Positions 23,668-32,467 of a stretch of 45,272 nucleotides of DNA are shown in pieces (positions within the stretch are counted from its first letter, which is position 1; each line of letters starts with the position of its first letter). The DNA comes from Bacteroidales bacterium (GTDB lineage Bacteria > Bacteroidota > Bacteroidia > Bacteroidales > UBA932), in contig JAFROX010000011.1 of the NCBI GenBank assembly GCA_017429475.1, positions 1-45,272 of the forward strand, given 5' to 3'. Below the pieces are notes generated by a model. That model worked only from the letters and a program-made list of their open reading frames with translations, searched no databases and was not told the origin of the DNA. Position numbers and translations under genes: made by a program.

Positions 23668-23737
23668 CAGGTGGGACTCGAACCCACGACATTCAGAACC
23701 ACAATCTGACGCTCTAACCAACTGAACTACGGGCACC
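23663..23737 (-). tRNA. hisT: tRNA-His (GTG)
   Basis: On the minus strand the gene includes the extra G(-1) typical of tRNA-His facing discriminator C73. The anticodon stem TCAGA/TCTGA encloses the loop TTGTGGT with anticodon GTG. The T-arm is GTGGG-TTCGAGT-CCCAC. The acceptor GTGCCCG pairs with CTGGCAC except for one C-T mismatch at positions 6-67. CCA is not encoded. Confidence 0.95.
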
Positions 23738-23806
23738 ATATTTGGAGGCCGAATCGGCTTCCGGCGTCAAAGGTAATAATCTTTTCCATTTTGGAAAAAC
23801 AATTTT

Positions 23807-23814
23807 TATATTTG
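23807..23814 (+). promoter_or_regulatory. -7 promoter element for the PycB/OadA gene
   Basis: TATATTTG matches TAnnTTTG exactly, 44 nt before ATG 23859. A TTTT-rich stretch lies around the -33 position without a clean TTTG at the right spacing. Confidence 0.5.
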
Positions 23815-23858
23815 TCCGAATTTCCCGCAAAATTGAAATTTACAACAAATAACAGCAT

Positions 23859-25643
23859 ATGGCAAAAGAAATAAAGTTCTCTCTGGTTTACAGAGATATG
23901 TGGCAATCGTCCGGCAAATACACCGCCCGTGCCGATCAACTCGAGGAAATCGCTCCCGTAATCATCGATATGGGATGCTTCGACCGCGTTGAAACCAACG
24001 GCGGCGCATTCGAGCAGGTGCAGCTGCTTTACGGACAGAACCCCAACAAGGCCGTGCGTGCCTTCACGGCTCCGCTCCACAAGGCTGGCATCCAGACCCA
24101 CATGCTCGACCGCGGCTTGAACGCGCTCCGTATGTATCCCTGCCCCGTCGACGTGCGCAAACTTATGTATAAGGTAAAACACGCGCAGGGTGTGGACATC
24201 ACCCGTATCTTCGACGGCCTGAATGACGCCAACAACATCATCCCTTCAATCAAATATGCCATTGAAGGCGGTATGATTCCTCAGGCATCCCTCTGTATCA
24301 CCTATTCTCCGATCCACACAGTAGAATATTACACCAACCTCGCTGACAAGCTTATCGAAGCTGGTGCACAGGAAATCGCCCTCAAGGATATGGCCGGTAT
24401 CGGACGTCCCTGGTCTCTCGGCCAGATTGTCGCCGGCATCAAGAAGAAACATCCTGAGATCCTTATCCAGTATCACGGCCACAGCGGTCCAGGCTTCTCA
24501 GTAGCATCTATGCTCGAAGTTGCCAAGGCTGGCTGCGACGTGCTTGACGTGGCCATCGAGCCGCTCTCTTGGGGTAAGATCCATCCCGATGTAATCACCA
24601 TCCGCGCGATGCTCAAAGACGCAGGCTTCAAGGTGAAGGACATCAATATGAAAGCCTATATGGAGGCCCGCGCCCTCACCCAGAAATTCATCGACGACTT
24701 CCTGGGCTACTTCATCGAGCCGACCAACCATCACCTCACTTCACTGCTCGTAGGTTGCGGCCTTCCCGGCGGTATGATGGGCTCTATGATGGCTGACCTC
24801 AAAGCCGTTCATCCGGCAGTCAATATGTACCTGCGCAACAATGGCAAACCCGAAGTCTCTCTCGACGACCTGGTTGTGAAACTCTTCGACGAGGTTGAAT
24901 ATGTATGGCCTAAGGTCGGTTATCCGCCCCTCGTAACCCCGTTCAGCCAGTATGTGAAGAACATCGCCCTGATGAACATCATGGCAGAGGCACAGGGCAA
25001 GCCCCGCTACAGCCTGCTCACCGACAAGAGCATCTGGGGTATGATCCTCGGCCGCAGCGGCGTCCTTCCCGGTCCCGTTGCTCCCGAAATCAAGGAACTC
25101 GCAGAGAAGCAGGGTATGGAATTCTTCACCGGTGACGTACAGGCTCTCTATCCGGACGATATGGACCAGTACCGCAAGGAAATGGCCGACAACGGCTGGG
25201 AACTCGGTGAGGACGACGAAGAGCTCTTCGAGCTTGCAATGCACCCCACTCAGTACCGCGACTACAAGAACGGTCTGGCCGCAGAACGTTTCAACAAGGA
25301 TCTCGAGGCTGCAAAGGCAAAGGCCGGCGCTCCGATCGTTGTGACACGTCCCGTTGTAGAAGTTCCGAAGAACGACGCTCCCAAGTTCCAGGAAGAGCAC
25401 CCGAAGGCACACGCCGTTCAGGCTGAGGCAGAAGGTCAGGTCATCTGGGAGTATGACGTTGTCGACAAGTCTATGGCTCCGCGCGTAGGCAAGGCCGTCA
25501 AGGCCGGCGACGTGATCTGCCGCATCCAGACTCCTTACGCTCTCGAAGACGTGAAGGCCGCATACGCAGGCAAGATCGTCGCTGTTTATCCCAAACAGGG
25601 TGACAAGGTTGCCAAGAACGAGATCATCGCTTTCGTGGAGTAA
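23859..25643 (+). CDS. PycB/OadA-type carboxyltransferase with a degenerate biotin-carrier domain
   Basis: The 594-residue protein has the HMGL-like TIM barrel of pyruvate carboxylase subunit B and oxaloacetate/methylmalonyl-CoA decarboxylase alpha. Visible signatures are LVYRDMWQSSGKY near the start, ALKDMAG (carbamylated Lys region) and QYHGHSG (metal-binding His). A PYC_OADA domain follows, then a Pro/Ala linker. The C-terminal residues about 525-594 align without gaps to biotinyl carrier domains (AGDVICRI, AAYAGKIVAVYPKQGDKV, EIIAFVE). The MKM biotinylation motif, however, is replaced by PYA (residues about 559-561), so the acceptor lysine is absent. The enzyme must use another carrier protein or differ in activity. 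A terminator follows at 25667-25692. Confidence 0.88.
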   Translation: MAKEIKFSLVYRDMWQSSGKYTARADQLEEIAPVIIDMGCFDRVETNGGAFEQVQLLYGQNPNKAVRAFTAPLHKAGIQTHMLDRGLNALRMYPCPVDVRKLMYKVKHAQGVDITRIFDGLNDANNIIPSIKYAIEGGMIPQASLCITYSPIHTVEYYTNLADKLIEAGAQEIALKDMAGIGRPWSLGQIVAGIKKKHPEILIQYHGHSGPGFSVASMLEVAKAGCDVLDVAIEPLSWGKIHPDVITIRAMLKDAGFKVKDINMKAYMEARALTQKFIDDFLGYFIEPTNHHLTSLLVGCGLPGGMMGSMMADLKAVHPAVNMYLRNNGKPEVSLDDLVVKLFDEVEYVWPKVGYPPLVTPFSQYVKNIALMNIMAEAQGKPRYSLLTDKSIWGMILGRSGVLPGPVAPEIKELAEKQGMEFFTGDVQALYPDDMDQYRKEMADNGWELGEDDEELFELAMHPTQYRDYKNGLAAERFNKDLEAAKAKAGAPIVVTRPVVEVPKNDAPKFQEEHPKAHAVQAEAEGQVIWEYDVVDKSMAPRVGKAVKAGDVICRIQTPYALEDVKAAYAGKIVAVYPKQGDKVAKNEIIAFVE

Positions 25644-25666
25644 TTCACGGATTATATAGAAACAAT

Positions 25667-25692
25667 AAAGGCTGCACGAAAATGCAGCCTTT
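25667..25692. terminator. Bidirectional terminator between the PycB/OadA and GH95 genes
   Basis: The stem AAAGGCTGCA/TGCAGCCTTT has loop CGAAAA. It is followed by GTTGTTTT on the plus strand, and A-rich sequence precedes it so the minus strand also ends in T/A. It serves the converging genes ending at 25643 (plus) and 25713 (minus). Confidence 0.85.
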
Positions 25693-25712
25693 GTTGTTTT
25701 ATGGCAGTCCCG

Positions 25713-28157
25713 CTACTTTGCGGCGGTCACATTGTATGTCTTGCCGGCCTTTGTGTCGAGGTCGTATTCGTATACTTTCTGAAGTTCCGGCATCGGAGCG
25801 TCAAATCCTTCGGCAATAAGCGGAGTGGCGATGTCGGCGCTCTCCATCAGTTTGTTGGGGTTGCTGCCCGAAGCTTCTGTGAGGCCTGCGCCCTGAAGGG
25901 GAACATAAGAGCGTATCCGAACCTTACCGCCGATGAGCGACTTGATGGAAGCCTCGGCGAGCCTGGCGTTGTCCCACTTGATGGCCACTTCAAATCCTCC
26001 GCGGGCCTTGAGACCTTCCACGCTGCCCTTTGCCCAGGCGTCGGGAAGAGCAGGAAGCAGATGTAGGGCACCGTCGTGGCTCTGAAGCAGCATCTCGGCT
26101 ACACCTGCTGTGAGACCGAAGTTACCGTCGATCTGGAACGGAGGATGGGCGTCGAACAGGTTGGGATAGGTCCTTCCGTTAGCGCGTCCCCAGCCGTCAC
26201 GTTGCTGCAGGGTGAGCATATTGTTGATGATCTTGAGGGCGTGGTTTCCGTCGAGAAGCCTTGCCCAGAGATTGACTTTCCATCCGATTGACCAGCCTGT
26301 CGCCATATCGCCGCGGTAGATTAGGCTCTGCTTGGCAGCCTGGAACAGCTGGGGGTTCTTGTAGGGAGAAACCTGGTTGCCAGGGTAGAGGCCGTAGAGG
26401 TGAGATACGTGACGATGCTCGTTCTTCGGATCGTCAACGTCTTCGAGCCATTCCTGAAGCTGGCCCAGGTGGCCGATCTGCATAGGGGGAAGCTGAGCCA
26501 TCGTCTTCTTCAGCAGGGCGATGTACTCAGTATCTTCGGGATGGACCATTTCGGTGGCGGCAATGGAATTAGTGAATACGTCGTGGAGCAGCTGTATGTC
26601 CATCGTGCAGCCGGCAACTATCATGCTTCCCCAGCCGGGAGGCCCCTGTTCGGGAGAGGTGGAAGGAGCTGTGACTAGCCATCCGTACTTGGGATGCGGG
26701 ATGAGGTAGTCGATATAGAAATCAGAAAGGCCCTTGAAGAGTTCGTAGTTCTCGGCGATGAAGCTCTCGTCGCCGCTGTAGAGATAATGCTGCCAGAGCT
26801 GCTGGCTGAGCCAGGCTCCGCCCATAGGCCATACATAGTCTCCGAAGTCCACGGGACCGGTGATGCGCCAGATGTCGGTGTTGTGGTGCACTACCCATCC
26901 GTCGCAGTCGTAAAGCGTCCTTGCGGTTCCGCGTCCTGTGACTGAGAGGTCCTTCACCATCTGGATCATAGGCTCTGAAGTCTCCACGAGGTTGGTGACT
27001 TCAGAAGGCCAGTAGTTCATCTCGGCATTGATGTTCACGGTGTACTTGCCGTCCCAGGGGGCCAGCAGACTCTGGTTCCATATGCCCTGGAGTCCTGCGG
27101 CCTGACCGCCGGGCTGTGATGAGCAGATGAGAAGATACCTTCCGTATTGGAACATCAGTGCAACGAGAGCCTGGTCTCCGCCTTCGTTGAACTTGCTCAC
27201 GCGGAGATGTGTCTGCTCGTCGGAGCCTTTGCCGAGGTCGAGTTTCACGCGGTCGAACTGTTTTGCGAACAGCTTGTAGCTGGCTTTGTACTCGCGCTTG
27301 AAATTCTGCTTTGAGGCCTTGTTCATCAAGGCTGCGCTGCGGGCCATCTCGTCGGCGCTGATGTCATTGTAGTTGACGAAGTTGGTGGCGGCGGTAATGA
27401 ATATGGTGACGCTGTTGGCACCCTTGACCTCAATGCTGTCATTGTTGACGGTGACCTTTCCGCCCTTGGCTTTCACCCTGGTGCGGTTGGCGAAGCGTAC
27501 CTTGCCGGGTATGCCTTCGTGGTCGGAAGTGGTTGCGGTCAGGAGCAGGTCCTTGCCTTCGGCAAAAACCGAATACTCTTTGAAGGGAGTCTCATATCTG
27601 GCCTTGAAACTCAGGGCTCCGCGTTTGCTGGCGGTAAGCTTTACATAGACTCCGTTGTTGCGGAAAGAGGTGAAGTACTCCCTTGTGTATGTCACGTCCC
27701 CGACTTTGTAGCGAACGGTAGCCTTGGCCTTCTCTATGTCAAGGTCACGGTAGTAGTCGCTTGCCTGGTCGTGGCCTTCGAAATCGAGCATCAGGCTTCC
27801 GATGGTCTGGTAGGGCATACCGTGGATGCCGGTCATGAAGTTTTCCTCAAGGAGCTGTGAGGCAAGACGGCCTTCGCCTGCGAAGATGGCTTCACGGACG
27901 GCAGGCAGGGCTGCCAGAGCCTTGGGACTGTCGTTGCGGTGGGGACTGCCTCCCCAGATGGTTTCTTCATTGAGCTGGATCTGCTCGGTAGCGGTGCCTC
28001 CGAAAATCATCGCACCCATCTTGGAGTTGCCTAAAGGCAGGGCTTCAACCCACATTTCAGCAGGCTGGGCGTACCACAGCTTGAGATTGTCGTCTGCCTG
28101 ACAGATTATGCTGCCGAGGCAGAACAGGCACAAAACGGCCGATAAAAAGCGTTTCAT
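25713..28157 (-). CDS. GH95 alpha-L-fucosidase/galactosidase-like enzyme
   Basis: The start at ATG 28157 gives 814 residues with a signal peptide ([21 protein letters not shown]). An N-terminal beta domain contains [15 protein letters not shown] and [10 protein letters not shown]. The (alpha/alpha)6 catalytic domain has [15 protein letters not shown] (N375 and N377), TSPEQGPPG (acid Glu503) and FQIDGNFG (Asp677). These correspond to the residues defined in the Bifidobacterium GH95 fucosidase. Family members cleave terminal alpha-1,2-fucose or, in some subfamilies, L-galactose. The gene starts 4 nt after the namZ stop, so it is the last gene of the ampG-namZ operon, an unusual partner for a fucosidase. 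An ATG at 28208 would overlap namZ and precede the signal peptide. Confidence 0.92.
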   Translation of the reverse strand: MKRFLSAVLCLFCLGSIICQADDNLKLWYAQPAEMWVEALPLGNSKMGAMIFGGTATEQIQLNEETIWGGSPHRNDSPKALAALPAVREAIFAGEGRLASQLLEENFMTGIHGMPYQTIGSLMLDFEGHDQASDYYRDLDIEKAKATVRYKVGDVTYTREYFTSFRNNGVYVKLTASKRGALSFKARYETPFKEYSVFAEGKDLLLTATTSDHEGIPGKVRFANRTRVKAKGGKVTVNNDSIEVKGANSVTIFITAATNFVNYNDISADEMARSAALMNKASKQNFKREYKASYKLFAKQFDRVKLDLGKGSDEQTHLRVSKFNEGGDQALVALMFQYGRYLLICSSQPGGQAAGLQGIWNQSLLAPWDGKYTVNINAEMNYWPSEVTNLVETSEPMIQMVKDLSVTGRGTARTLYDCDGWVVHHNTDIWRITGPVDFGDYVWPMGGAWLSQQLWQHYLYSGDESFIAENYELFKGLSDFYIDYLIPHPKYGWLVTAPSTSPEQGPPGWGSMIVAGCTMDIQLLHDVFTNSIAATEMVHPEDTEYIALLKKTMAQLPPMQIGHLGQLQEWLEDVDDPKNEHRHVSHLYGLYPGNQVSPYKNPQLFQAAKQSLIYRGDMATGWSIGWKVNLWARLLDGNHALKIINNMLTLQQRDGWGRANGRTYPNLFDAHPPFQIDGNFGLTAGVAEMLLQSHDGALHLLPALPDAWAKGSVEGLKARGGFEVAIKWDNARLAEASIKSLIGGKVRIRSYVPLQGAGLTEASGSNPNKLMESADIATPLIAEGFDAPMPELQKVYEYDLDTKAGKTYNVTAAK

Positions 28158-28161
28158 AGTT

Positions 28162-29412
28162 TTAGTAGAGATAGTATTTAGAGGATGCCGCCCTGAAAGA
28201 GGCTTCATCCTTTCGCCAGTAATCTTTTATGTCGTCGAAGCGGTAGTTCTTGCGGAAAGTCTCGCGGATGCGGTTGCTGCCGAGCACTTTGTCGAACATC
28301 GAGAATTTAGAAGCGTCGGTGCTGTCCAGCGGTTTGTGGGAAGGGTAGAGGCGGGCGACCACCTGCATCACGTGGAACTGGATTTCGGTGAGCCTTGCCA
28401 CGGCGTAGTCCGTGAAGAATATCTGCACTCCTCCGACTGTCTTGCCTGCGGAAGAACCTGAGGTGGGCTGGTAATAGGTAGGACGGAAACTTACGCCGGG
28501 AAGTTCGAGTGCGTTAAGGGCGGCTGCAAATTTATCCGCGTCTGTAATCCAGGTTGCACCGAAGCATTCGAAGGGAAGGGTATATCCCACTCCTATGTTG
28601 AGGTATCCGCCAAGCTCACCTATGATGCCTGAGGCTGGATAGCAGAATGCAGTCTGGGGATGAGGAATGTTGGGAGATGTGGGCACCCAGGGGAGACCGG
28701 TGTCGGGGAAGGTCATGTCGCGCTCCCATCCTTCCATCGGCACGACTGTCAGTTTGCACTTTTTGGCTGTCTCCCTGCCATTCTGTCCGCGGACCATCCC
28801 TTCTTCGTTCAGCATATATGCCAACTCGCCGACTGTCAGCCCGTAGATGTAAGGAATCTCGTACATGCTCACGAAAGAGAAATATCCGGGCTCTACGAAG
28901 CTTCCTTCGACCTTGCGGCCACCGAGAGGATTCGGCCTGTCAAGCACGATGACCTCGATGCCGAGGTCGGCGCAGGCCTGCATCACAAGCCCGAGTGTGC
29001 TGATGAATGTGTATGAGCGGCAGCCGTTGTCCTGTATGTCATAGACCACTGCGTCCAGTCCCTTGAGCATATTTGCAGTGGGCTTGCGTGTGCTTCCGTA
29101 GAGTGAGTAAATGGGAAGGCCGGTCTTCTTGTCGGTGCTCTGTGCCACATAGCCGCCGGCCTGGATGTCTCCGCGGACTCCGTGCTCAGGGCCGAAGAGG
29201 GCCACCAGCTTCACGTCCGGAGCAGCATACAGGATGTCGACAGTGCTGTTGAGGTTGCGGTCCACTCCGGTCGGGTTGGTGACGAGTCCGACACGCTTGC
29301 CCTGCAGTACTGAGAAATTGCTTTCCACCAGCACTTCGAGGCCTGTCTTGACAGTGGCAGAAGAACTCAGCGCTGCTGCCAGGAATATCATTATGGATAG
29401 AAGTCTCTTCAT
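28162..29412 (-). CDS. namZ: Exo-beta-N-acetylmuramidase NamZ (GH171, DUF1343)
   Basis: The 416-residue protein has a signal peptide ([19 protein letters not shown]). DUF1343 hallmarks follow in order: [75 protein letters not shown] and [13 protein letters not shown]. NamZ enzymes release MurNAc from the non-reducing end of peptidoglycan fragments. It is 4 nt downstream of ampG and 4 nt upstream of GH95, so all three are almost certainly one operon. That places it in cell-wall turnover or recycling in the periplasm. Confidence 0.92.
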   Translation of the reverse strand: MKRLLSIMIFLAAALSSSATVKTGLEVLVESNFSVLQGKRVGLVTNPTGVDRNLNSTVDILYAAPDVKLVALFGPEHGVRGDIQAGGYVAQSTDKKTGLPIYSLYGSTRKPTANMLKGLDAVVYDIQDNGCRSYTFISTLGLVMQACADLGIEVIVLDRPNPLGGRKVEGSFVEPGYFSFVSMYEIPYIYGLTVGELAYMLNEEGMVRGQNGRETAKKCKLTVVPMEGWERDMTFPDTGLPWVPTSPNIPHPQTAFCYPASGIIGELGGYLNIGVGYTLPFECFGATWITDADKFAAALNALELPGVSFRPTYYQPTSGSSAGKTVGGVQIFFTDYAVARLTEIQFHVMQVVARLYPSHKPLDSTDASKFSMFDKVLGSNRIRETFRKNYRFDDIKDYWRKDEASFRAASSKYYLY

Positions 29413-29416
29413 CTCA

Positions 29417-30709
29417 TCAGTCTTTTTTCTGCCCGAACTCAGCAGGAAGCTTTTCCCTCACAAGGAACGACGCCACTATTCCGGGGATTGTGCAGATGCA
29501 TACCCAGACAAAGAACAGAGGATATCCTACGCTGTCGGCTATCCATCCTGCCACCATGCCGGGCAGCATCATTCCGAGGGCCATGAATCCGGTGCCGATG
29601 GCGTAGTGTGCCGTCTTGTGCTCTCCCTTTGCTATGTATATCAGGAACATCGTGTAGGCAGTAAAGCCAAAACCGTACCCGAATTGTTCGAGGAATACGA
29701 AAGAAGAAATCAGCGCCACGCTTCTGGTTCCACAAAGTGACATTATCACATATACAAGATCGGGCAGGTTGATGGCCAGGGCCATTGGAATCAGCCATTT
29801 GCGGAATCCTCCACGGCTGATGACCATTCCGCTGAGCATACCTCCAAGCAGCAGCGCAATGACTCCAAGGGTGCCGTAGATTCCACCGACGGTGGCTGTC
29901 GCCAGTTCGAGGCCTCCGGCCTGAGTGCTGTCAAGCATAAAGGGCTGGGCAATCTTCACCAATTGGCTCTCTCCCAGACGGTAAGTAAGCAGGAAGAAGA
30001 AGATCAGCCCCATATGGTCTTTCTTGAAGAAAGTCACGAAGGTGACGACAAACTCCTTCCAGATGGTTTTTGCAGATATGTCGCTGCGGGGGGCGTCGCT
30101 CTCTGGCTTAGGCAGCATGAAGCGGTGCCAAAGCATAAGTGCGATGAATATGGCGGCCAGGAGATAGAAACTCAGGCTCCAGGAAAGCGCGATGTTGCCG
30201 TTCGCTTTCGGGAAGAGTTTTCCCTGCTCGATCCATCCGGCGAACATCACCAGCAGGCCCTGGCCGAAAACCATCGCGATACGGTAGAAGATATTGCGGA
30301 TTCCGGCGAAGAAGCTCTGTCCGCCTTCGTCGAGGCCGTGCATATAGAAGCCGTCGGCTGCGATGTCGTGAGTGGCCGAAGCAAATGCCAGCAGCCAGAA
30401 AAACGCCAGCGTTATCTGCACGTAATGGTCGGCGGGAATGAAGAATGCAACTCCGGCGAAAGCCGCGGCCATCAGGGTCTGCATCGCGTTGATCCACCAG
30501 CGCTTGGTCTTGATGAGGTCGACGAAGGGACTCCAAAGGGGCTTGATGACCCAGGGTAGATAAAGCCACGAAGTATAGAGTGCTATTTCAGTGTTGGACA
30601 GCCCGAGCTTCTTGTACATCACCACGGCAACCGTCATCACGGCGACATAGGGAAGACCCTCTGCGAAGTAGAGGGTGGGTATCCATTTCCAGCCTTTTGA
30701 GAGTTTCAT
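29417..30709 (-). CDS. ampG: AmpG-like MFS muropeptide permease
   Basis: The 430-residue MFS protein has about 12 hydrophobic segments. The start resembles AmpG: WIPTLYFAEGLPYVAVMTVAVVMYKKLGLSNTEIALYTSWLYLPWVIKPLWSPFVD. AFASATHDIAADGFYM is a further AmpG-type signature. AmpG imports anhydromuropeptides for recycling. The pairing with namZ supports a role in wall-fragment uptake. A 6-bp hairpin CCGATT/AATCGG (30713-30729) ends 3 nt before the ATG and may affect translation. Confidence 0.9.
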   Translation of the reverse strand: MKLSKGWKWIPTLYFAEGLPYVAVMTVAVVMYKKLGLSNTEIALYTSWLYLPWVIKPLWSPFVDLIKTKRWWINAMQTLMAAAFAGVAFFIPADHYVQITLAFFWLLAFASATHDIAADGFYMHGLDEGGQSFFAGIRNIFYRIAMVFGQGLLVMFAGWIEQGKLFPKANGNIALSWSLSFYLLAAIFIALMLWHRFMLPKPESDAPRSDISAKTIWKEFVVTFVTFFKKDHMGLIFFFLLTYRLGESQLVKIAQPFMLDSTQAGGLELATATVGGIYGTLGVIALLLGGMLSGMVISRGGFRKWLIPMALAINLPDLVYVIMSLCGTRSVALISSFVFLEQFGYGFGFTAYTMFLIYIAKGEHKTAHYAIGTGFMALGMMLPGMVAGWIADSVGYPLFFVWVCICTIPGIVASFLVREKLPAEFGQKKD

Positions 30710-30712
30710 TTC

Positions 30713-30729
30713 CGATTGAGCAAATCGGC
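30713..30729 (-). other. Hairpin directly before the ampG start codon
   Basis: On the minus strand CCGATT, loop TGCTC, AATCGG ends 3 nt before ATG. It has no T-tail, so it is not a terminator. It would fold over the ribosome entry site. Confidence 0.4.
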
Positions 30730-30731
30730 TT

Positions 30732-30762
30732 ACAAGATAGTAAAAAAAACGCTACACCACAA
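30732..30762 (-). promoter_or_regulatory. Possible promoter for ampG-namZ-GH95
   Basis: On the minus strand TTG (30762-30760), 20 nt, then TATCTTGT (30739-30732) approximates the Bacteroidota TTTG-N19/21-TAnnTTTG promoter. It overlaps the umuC stop. This would let ampG be expressed separately from umuDC. Confidence 0.4.
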
Positions 30763-32011
30763 CCTCCATCAGCTCATCCCAGCGGGTGGTGTACCGTTTG
30801 GACACGCGGGTGCGGGTGGAGAACTGGTCCATCTCTCCGTTGGATGCTATCCTCACGGTGGAATTCCCATTTACCGCGTTTATGCTGTCAATGACCTTCA
30901 TCAGGCGATCCTGCTTCTCGTGGTCCACGGTGTCGAAGAATACCCCCTGCACCTTGTCGCTGTCCACGAGGTCGGTCACCATCACGCCGGCCCTCTTGTA
31001 GCCGAAACCTTTCTTGTAGATGGCTTTCAGCGCTGCGGCGGCAGCCTCCGACATCTCGATCGTGCTGTTGGTGGCAACCTCGAAACCCGTAGTCCGGATG
31101 CTGTAGTCCTGAGGGTGTTCGTCACGGTGCCTGTTGGTGAGTATGAAGACGTGCAGAACGGAAGCTTTCAGATTCTGCCTGCGCAGTTTCTCTGCCACTT
31201 TTCCGGTGAACGTGGCAATGGCGGCATCGAGCTGGCCGAGGTCATATACGTCGTGGGCAAAGGAACGGGATACGCACAGGGTCTGCCTGTCCTGAGGCAC
31301 GTCGTCGAATCCTATGCAGGGCTCTCCGTGCAGTTCCAGCCACGTCTTGACTCCTGTGACGCTCATCATCCGGCTTACTTCGGCCCTTGGAAGTGAACAG
31401 AAGTCCCAGGCCGTGGTCACGCCCATCTGCTCGAGTTTGCGGCGGTATTTGCGGCCGATGCCCCAGACATCCCCGACGGGGAACTTGCGGAGCACCTTTT
31501 CAATGTCCTGAGGGCGGTGCATCAGACAACAGCCTTTAAGTTTAGGGTATTGCTTGCATAACTTGCTGGCAATCTTGGCCAGCGTCTTGGTGGGTGCGAT
31601 GCCGATGCTGACAGTAATGCCGGTGTCCTTCCTGATTCTTGCAGAAAGATCTCTGCCCTTCTGCTGCAGACCGTCCAGCGGCAGGCCTTCGAGATTGAGA
31701 AACGCTTCGTCGATGGAGTACACTTCAATGGAAGGAACCGTCTCCTTTAGTATGGATATCACCCGGTTGCTCATATCTCCGTAGAGTTGGTAGTTCGACG
31801 AGAAGACGGCGACGCCGTTTTTCTCTATGACGTCCCTGGCCTGGAACAGGGGAGTTCCCATCTTAATTCCCAGCGCCTTGGCCTCGTTGCTGCGTGCAAT
31901 GATGCATCCGTCGTTGTTGGAAAGAACGACGACCGGCTTTCCGTCCAGGTCCGGACGGAAAACTCTCTCGCAGCTTGCGAAGAAATTGTTGCAGTCGCAA
32001 AGGCCGACCAT
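30752..32011 (-). CDS. umuC: UmuC-like Y-family DNA polymerase (pol V catalytic subunit)
   Basis: The start at ATG 32011 gives 419 residues, the usual UmuC length. The longer open frame to 32197 runs across umuD and is rejected. Catalytic acidic residues are visible: D6 in MVGLCDCNNFFASCE and D101/E102 in YSIDEAFLNLEG. PVVVLSNNDGCIIARSNEAKALGI and SIGIAPTKTLAKIASKLCK are family signatures. The helix-hairpin-helix region VGDVWGIGRKYRRKLEQMGV and the C-terminal little-finger domain are present. It performs error-prone bypass of damaged DNA with cleaved UmuD. It begins 14 nt after the umuD stop. Confidence 0.95.
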   Translation of the reverse strand: MVGLCDCNNFFASCERVFRPDLDGKPVVVLSNNDGCIIARSNEAKALGIKMGTPLFQARDVIEKNGVAVFSSNYQLYGDMSNRVISILKETVPSIEVYSIDEAFLNLEGLPLDGLQQKGRDLSARIRKDTGITVSIGIAPTKTLAKIASKLCKQYPKLKGCCLMHRPQDIEKVLRKFPVGDVWGIGRKYRRKLEQMGVTTAWDFCSLPRAEVSRMMSVTGVKTWLELHGEPCIGFDDVPQDRQTLCVSRSFAHDVYDLGQLDAAIATFTGKVAEKLRRQNLKASVLHVFILTNRHRDEHPQDYSIRTTGFEVATNSTIEMSEAAAAALKAIYKKGFGYKRAGVMVTDLVDSDKVQGVFFDTVDHEKQDRLMKVIDSINAVNGNSTVRIASNGEMDQFSTRTRVSKRYTTRWDELMEVVV

Positions 32012-32025
32012 AGGCTTGGAAACAG

Positions 32026-32406
32026 CTACATCTTCTTGATCAGATACTTGACTACGCCCCAGATAGCGAACTGATTGTTTTCGTCGACCCGGATGGGCTG
32101 GAATTTCTTGTTGGCCGGCATCAGCAGGGCATATTCGCCCATACTTTTGTATTTCTTGAGAGTGAACTCGCCGTCGATGAAGCATACTGCCAGGCACCCG
32201 TCGTACGGCTCCGCACTCTTGTCGATGATCAGCAGGTCTCCGTCGTCCACTCCGTCGTCGATCATTGAAAGTCCCCTGACCCTTGCGAAGAACGTAGAGG
32301 CCGGGTTGTGGACCAGAACCTTGTTGAGGTCCAGCGCCACGTCCATGAAATCCTCGGCCGGAGAGGGGAACCCAGCATTTATAAGGGCAATCTTATCTTC
32401 ATCCAT
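32026..32406 (-). CDS. umuD: UmuD-like S24 self-cleaving pol V subunit
   Basis: The start at ATG 32406 gives 126 residues, against 139 in E. coli. The cleavage site is A11-G12 (INAGFPSPAEDF). The catalytic dyad is S47 (RGLSMIDDG) and K84 (FTLKKY). The spacings A11-S47 and S47-K84 equal those of E. coli UmuD (36 and 37 residues). The N-terminal arm is shorter than in E. coli. RecA-stimulated self-cleavage produces the form that activates UmuC. A longer frame up to 32568 is antisense to the GH115 start and is rejected. No recognisable SOS operator was found in the 61-nt divergent gap. Confidence 0.93.
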   Translation of the reverse strand: MDEDKIALINAGFPSPAEDFMDVALDLNKVLVHNPASTFFARVRGLSMIDDGVDDGDLLIIDKSAEPYDGCLAVCFIDGEFTLKKYKSMGEYALLMPANKKFQPIRVDENNQFAIWGVVKYLIKKM

Positions 32407-32455
32407 CTGTACTGATTTTATCAACGCAAATTTACAAAACTGGATTTTTTTGTGG

Positions 32456-32463
32456 TAACTTTG
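32456..32463 (+). promoter_or_regulatory. -7 promoter element 4 nt before the GH115 start
   Basis: TAACTTTG is an exact TAnnTTTG match ending 4 nt before ATG 32468. If used, transcription starts at about the first base of the codon, giving a leaderless mRNA. There is no clear -33 box. Confidence 0.45.
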
Positions 32464-32467
32464 GTTT

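Noticed and set aside
32012-32197. Longer UmuC start upstream of ATG 32011
   Set aside because: The extra 62 residues overlap umuD in another frame and have no family similarity, while the 419-residue form has the normal length.
25713-32406. Sulfatases or SusCD genes that would make the fucosidase region a polysaccharide utilisation locus
   Set aside because: All genes in the interval have other clear identities, so no such locus is claimed.
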